Below are positions 60,600 through 64,000 of a stretch of DNA of 64,000 bases, in pieces. Below the pieces are notes generated by a model. It worked only from the letters and a program-made list of their open reading frames with translations, had not been told where the DNA came from and did not search any database. How positions within the stretch are numbered: the stretch's first letter is position 1; every line of letters begins with the position of its first letter. This DNA is from JAUVPY01 sp034412795. GTDB lineage: Bacteria; Chloroflexota; Anaerolineae; 4572-78; NAK82. The stretch is from positions 1 through 64,000 of the forward strand of contig DAOUMD010000068.1 of assembly GCA_034412795.1 (NCBI GenBank). Reading direction: 5' to 3'. Both the position numbers and the translations under genes were made by a program.

Positions 60600-63500
60600 A
60601 TGCCTAAAAAGCGCATAAAGTATCTGATTGTGTTGGCCCTTTGGCTGTTTCCCATATTCACGCCATCTTTTGCGCCGGCCGCTATAGCGCAGGGCTCCGG
60701 CTGGTCCTACGTGTCGGCGGACTTTGATGGTGATGGGATGCCGAACGCTATTGAAGAAGCGGGATGGTGTAACGCCGTCGGCTGCTTCCAGACTGATCCG
60801 CAGGACTGGGACAGCGATGACGATGGACTTACGGATGGTGAGGAGAAGTTGTACGAAACCGACCCGCAGGATGCGTATAGCCCTGGTATATATGTCGCTT
60901 ATGAAGATCATCTGAAGACTCGCCAATACTCGGCCAAAGACTCTCACTCTGTCCAGCCCTGGGGCTGGCAACAGTATGGTAACCGTTACATCAGCCTCGA
61001 CGCTGTGGTCGTGCGCCGGGGTTCGACTTTCACCGTGGGCGGCCCGCCTAACGCGACCATTCAGGTTCAAGAAAGCACCTCTCTGACCGACCTGACGCCA
61101 GAGCGGGATCCCTGTAGCGGTCGGTGGCACATCTCGGTGCCCACAGGCGGCACTGTGGGCAAATACCAGATCACCCTACAGGAGGAAGGCATTTGGAGCC
61201 AGAGTCTCAACCTGTACGTCGTTTTTGAACTCCCTACACCGACCTCAAGCTTTACTCAGGCTATGATCGACACCTTCTTGTACGATGACGACCCTGAAAA
61301 CACGAGGGACGAGATTGGCGTCAACTTGGGTGTTTATGAGTACACACAAGAAGAAGAAGGTTATTCGTGGATCCCCGATACTGGCTGGATAAGCGCCGGT
61401 TACGGTTATGCGTTTTATCTCCAGCCCTTCGAACCGTTTGTGTTCGAGGATCACGTCATCGAGACTATCAACGGTCGTACTAATCAATGGGATGCTGCCA
61501 AGGACCTGATCGAGTACACAGATAAAGTGACCAGATTCCACATTCACAATTGGCACGAGAGTTCGTGGGAGGTGCTGAACGAGAATCCGGACAATGGCAA
61601 TCAGTGTTCCAACGTTGCCGGTTTGTTGACCGCCTTCGAACGCTCGGCGGGTATCCCGGCCCGTCCTTTTTTCGTGGACTGGGTGCATCGCTCTTTTGAC
61701 CACTCGGCGGAGATGTGGTTAAACGGTAATTGGTATGCCGGACGCGGTTACAACTGGGGTGGAGATGGTGAACCGGAAGGATGCACGCTGGGAACCACTG
61801 GATGTGGCAGTACCTCAGGTTGCAAGTGTGGTTTTGTAGGGCCCAAGAGTAGATCCTCGTGGGGCTACAAACCCTTTCATTCGCATGGCGGGGGAATCGG
61901 CCAGGTGATTGCGGCCTCTGGCGAGGACATGGTCCTAGCTGATTTGCAGGCCTGGCCTTCACAGGCGTGGAATGAGTATCGTTGGCCAAGCTGGGATTGG
62001 AACAGTATCGTGCGCAAGGATTGGTTTGAGACTCTGTTTGTTCCATATTGGTCGGGGCACGGCTGGTCGCAGGAGCCTCAGGTTACCGGAACCCCACCCA
62101 ATGTGTGGCCGCCGGTTACCGATTTCAGCATTAGTGTGCCCAGCAGCCAGTCTGTTGCCCAGACGGCTTCCGTCGAAGTCCCGATCAACCTCAACACCTC
62201 CAACGGTTTCGACAACATCGTTGATCTCTCAGTCACAGGCTTGCCACCCAACACGACATATTCCTTCGAGCCCGACTACTACTGCGTGCCGAATTGCTCC
62301 CGGACGTTGGTTATCACGGCAAGCGACCAAACGCCGGTCGGCACCTACGCCCCGATCACTGTTGAGGGGTCGGGCGGGTTGGATCGCGAAGCGACCTTCG
62401 AGCTAAACGTCACGTCTCCGCCCGACTTCACCATCGAAGTGTTGCCTCAGAGCCAGGTTGTCACCCCAACTGGTTCGGTGGACTACACGGTTACGTTGGA
62501 CGCCCTGTTTGGCTTTGACGAGACGGTCAACCTGTCGGTCGACAACGTGCCGATCAGCACGACGGCGACTTTCCTGCCCTCGCCTGAGGTCGTGCCGCCC
62601 GGCAGCCGAACGCTGCGTATCACCACCTCCGACACGCCGACCGATACCTACGATCTGGTGGTCAACGGCGAGAGTGCCTCAGTGCAGCACTCGGACGTGG
62701 CTGCGCTCATCGTTGACGACGGAGGAAGCCTGTCAGGCCAAGGCGGTTTGGGCCTGACTGTTCTTACCGATTCACCCACCCCAGAAACGGACCGTATGGC
62801 GCAAAGTAGTTCAACAGAATGGTATGTCGGTGGTCTGCGCGACTATGGCCTGGACCTGGACGGCGACGGCTACTACGACCAATTGGTGATTGAGATCGAG
62901 GTGGTTGCCCCTCAGGCGGGTACCTACTGGATCCAGGCGGATATCGGCCCCGATCATTTTGTCGAAGACCTGCTTTGGACGGGCGGCCTCATTGCTGGCG
63001 ACGCGGTTCGCGTCGATCTGGCTGAGGGCTCCAATACGGTCCAATTTGCTTTTGAGGGTCTGGACATCTCTTCAGCGAGAGTAGATGGGTCATACGTTCT
63101 GAAGTATCTGTCTATCACCGACGTGGACAACCCCACACCGGAGGACTTCGCCAACCAGTCGCTGGGGTACTGGCGGTCCGTGTACACCACCGCCGCTTAC
63201 CGGGCCTATGACTTCCAGAACTGGGGAGCGGCGCTGTCCGGTGTGGTCAGTGAACAGGGCATCGACAGCGATGGCGATGGGCGTTACGAGGGGCTGACCC
63301 TGAACGTAGGGCTGGACATCTTCAAGCCGGGGACATACACGGTGCAAGGTGGCTTGTATGACGCTCAGGGGCAGTTCATTGGCTGGGCCGATTGGACGGG
63401 AACCGGTTCGACGGCTGTGCTGAACTTTATGGCCTTGAAAGGTACGGTGGGGCCCTACACACTGGGTGAAGTCAACTTGATAAACGCCGAGGGTGTCATC

Positions 63501-64000
63501 ATCGACTCGATGGCAGGTGCCTACACCACGCAGCAGGTCACCCAGGCGGAGATCAAAACCCACATTGTGGATCAGGCCGAACCCATCCACGTGGGCGAGG
63601 TCGGCGCAGAAGCTATCTTGCCGGGCACCTACTCTGATGCCGGTGTCGACACGGATGGCGATGGTAAGTACGACCAGTTGGTGATCACGGTCAACATACA
63701 GGTTGAGCCGGTAGAGGCCGGACAGGCTTTCCGGTTAGAAGGGTGGCTGGTTGATGAACACGGTTCTCTTATCTCGTGGGCCATCACTGATCCTCAGGTA
63801 TTGAGTGATGGAGTGCACGCGCTTTCGTTGGCTTTCGACGGGCGCATCATCAACGAGCATGGTGTGGATGGTCCCTACACCCTGGTTGCCTTAAAGATCT
63901 TACCTGGGGATATCTACGATGTGCAGGACGAAGTACATGTGGCTTACACAACTTCAGCCTATGACTATGACCACGACGATTTTGAGGGGCCCGGGGTTCT
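60600..64000 (+). CDS. Second giant transglutaminase-like surface protein, runs off right edge
   Basis: Open from ATG 60600 (GGAGGAGTAAA upstream) to the end with no stop, about 1133 residues so far. It is a paralogue of the gene at 56469: DFDGDGMPNAIEEAGWCNAV, GCFQTD, DSDDDGLTDGEEKLYETDP, and a core with C336 in NQCSNVAGLLTAFERSAGIP and H368 in RSFDHSAEMWLNGNW, the same Cys-His spacing of 32. It differs by two extra Ig-like domains (DFSISVPSSQSV and DFTIEVLPQSQVV) and has the same D-x-DGDG beta repeats (GLDLDGDGYYDQLVIEIEV). The C-terminus is not visible. Signal peptide about 1-31. Confidence 0.85.
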   Translation, partial: MPKKRIKYLIVLALWLFPIFTPSFAPAAIAQGSGWSYVSADFDGDGMPNAIEEAGWCNAVGCFQTDPQDWDSDDDGLTDGEEKLYETDPQDAYSPGIYVAYEDHLKTRQYSAKDSHSVQPWGWQQYGNRYISLDAVVVRRGSTFTVGGPPNATIQVQESTSLTDLTPERDPCSGRWHISVPTGGTVGKYQITLQEEGIWSQSLNLYVVFELPTPTSSFTQAMIDTFLYDDDPENTRDEIGVNLGVYEYTQEEEGYSWIPDTGWISAGYGYAFYLQPFEPFVFEDHVIETINGRTNQWDAAKDLIEYTDKVTRFHIHNWHESSWEVLNENPDNGNQCSNVAGLLTAFERSAGIPARPFFVDWVHRSFDHSAEMWLNGNWYAGRGYNWGGDGEPEGCTLGTTGCGSTSGCKCGFVGPKSRSSWGYKPFHSHGGGIGQVIAASGEDMVLADLQAWPSQAWNEYRWPSWDWNSIVRKDWFETLFVPYWSGHGWSQEPQVTGTPPNVWPPVTDFSISVPSSQSVAQTASVEVPINLNTSNGFDNIVDLSVTGLPPNTTYSFEPDYYCVPNCSRTLVITASDQTPVGTYAPITVEGSGGLDREATFELNVTSPPDFTIEVLPQSQVVTPTGSVDYTVTLDALFGFDETVNLSVDNVPISTTATFLPSPEVVPPGSRTLRITTSDTPTDTYDLVVNGESASVQHSDVAALIVDDGGSLSGQGGLGLTVLTDSPTPETDRMAQSSSTEWYVGGLRDYGLDLDGDGYYDQLVIEIEVVAPQAGTYWIQADIGPDHFVEDLLWTGGLIAGDAVRVDLAEGSNTVQFAFEGLDISSARVDGSYVLKYLSITDVDNPTPEDFANQSLGYWRSVYTTAAYRAYDFQNWGAALSGVVSEQGIDSDGDGRYEGLTLNVGLDIFKPGTYTVQGGLYDAQGQFIGWADWTGTGSTAVLNFMALKGTVGPYTLGEVNLINAEGVIIDSMAGAYTTQQVTQAEIKTHIVDQAEPIHVGEVGAEAILPGTYSDAGVDTDGDGKYDQLVITVNIQVEPVEAGQAFRLEGWLVDEHGSLISWAITDPQVLSDGVHALSLAFDGRIINEHGVDGPYTLVALKILPGDIYDVQDEVHVAYTTSAYDYDHDDFEGPGV

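Overview
The window looks like a chromosomal segment of an uncultured Chloroflexota bacterium (Anaerolineae/Caldilineae-like). This is an inference from style, not from a marker gene. The signs are moderate GC, secreted proteins with long Pro/Thr-rich stalks, surface proteins ending in a short hydrophobic Pro-containing motif plus Arg/Lys, abundant heptad/octad micro-repeats, an ECF sigma/anti-sigma pair next to a bactofilin-like membrane protein, and rpsT starting with TTG. No rRNA, tRNA, phage or CRISPR was seen.

Layout. 1-13.9 kb is mostly on the minus strand. It holds the start of a corrinoid protein, an ECF sigma / zinc-finger anti-sigma / bactofilin-like operon, a four-gene run (sugar kinase-nucleotidyltransferase fusion, hotdog thioesterase, GT39 glycosyltransferase, small membrane protein), an ornithine-cyclodeaminase-like enzyme, a GT4, a GtrA protein and an O-antigen-ligase-like protein. 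14.2-20.1 kb is on the plus strand: a stalked surface protein, threonine synthase, a small four-helix-bundle (S23/IVS) gene bracketed by inverted heptad repeats, aspartate-semialdehyde dehydrogenase, a HAD-like protein and ribosomal protein S20 with a strong terminator. From 20.7 kb to the end everything is on the plus strand.

The 20.7-56.2 kb block is an exopolysaccharide assembly and decoration locus. It has a parallel beta-helix surface protein, a Wzz-like protein fused to a degenerate GGDEF domain, a BcsB-like protein, a Wzx flippase, an alkaline-phosphatase-fold enzyme, a Wzy/O-antigen ligase, five GT4/GT2/GT39 glycosyltransferases, an FG-GAP/ASPIC protein, two asparagine-synthase-like amidotransferases, a GHL10-type lipoprotein, a polysaccharide deacetylase, an AlgD-type GDP-mannose dehydrogenase, two FemAB/GNAT proteins, an ATP-grasp ligase, a CapK/PaaK adenylate-forming enzyme and an MmgE/PrpD protein. 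The combination suggests a Wzx/Wzy-made, mannuronate-containing polymer carrying amide- or amino-acid-type decorations. At 56.5-64 kb lie two tandem paralogous giant secreted proteins with a transglutaminase-like Cys/His core and calcium-binding Asp-rich repeats. The second runs off the right edge.

The most unusual structure is a set of short tandem 7- or 8-mers, often as inverted pairs. They bracket small segments, sit in-frame inside membrane-protein loops, rewrite gene termini (thrC, the stalked protein), and in one case enclose the S23-like gene. Also notable are a shared C-terminal motif on three secreted proteins, a shared upstream CTAACC motif before surface-protein genes, and an MITE-like repeat with a flanking 11-bp direct repeat.
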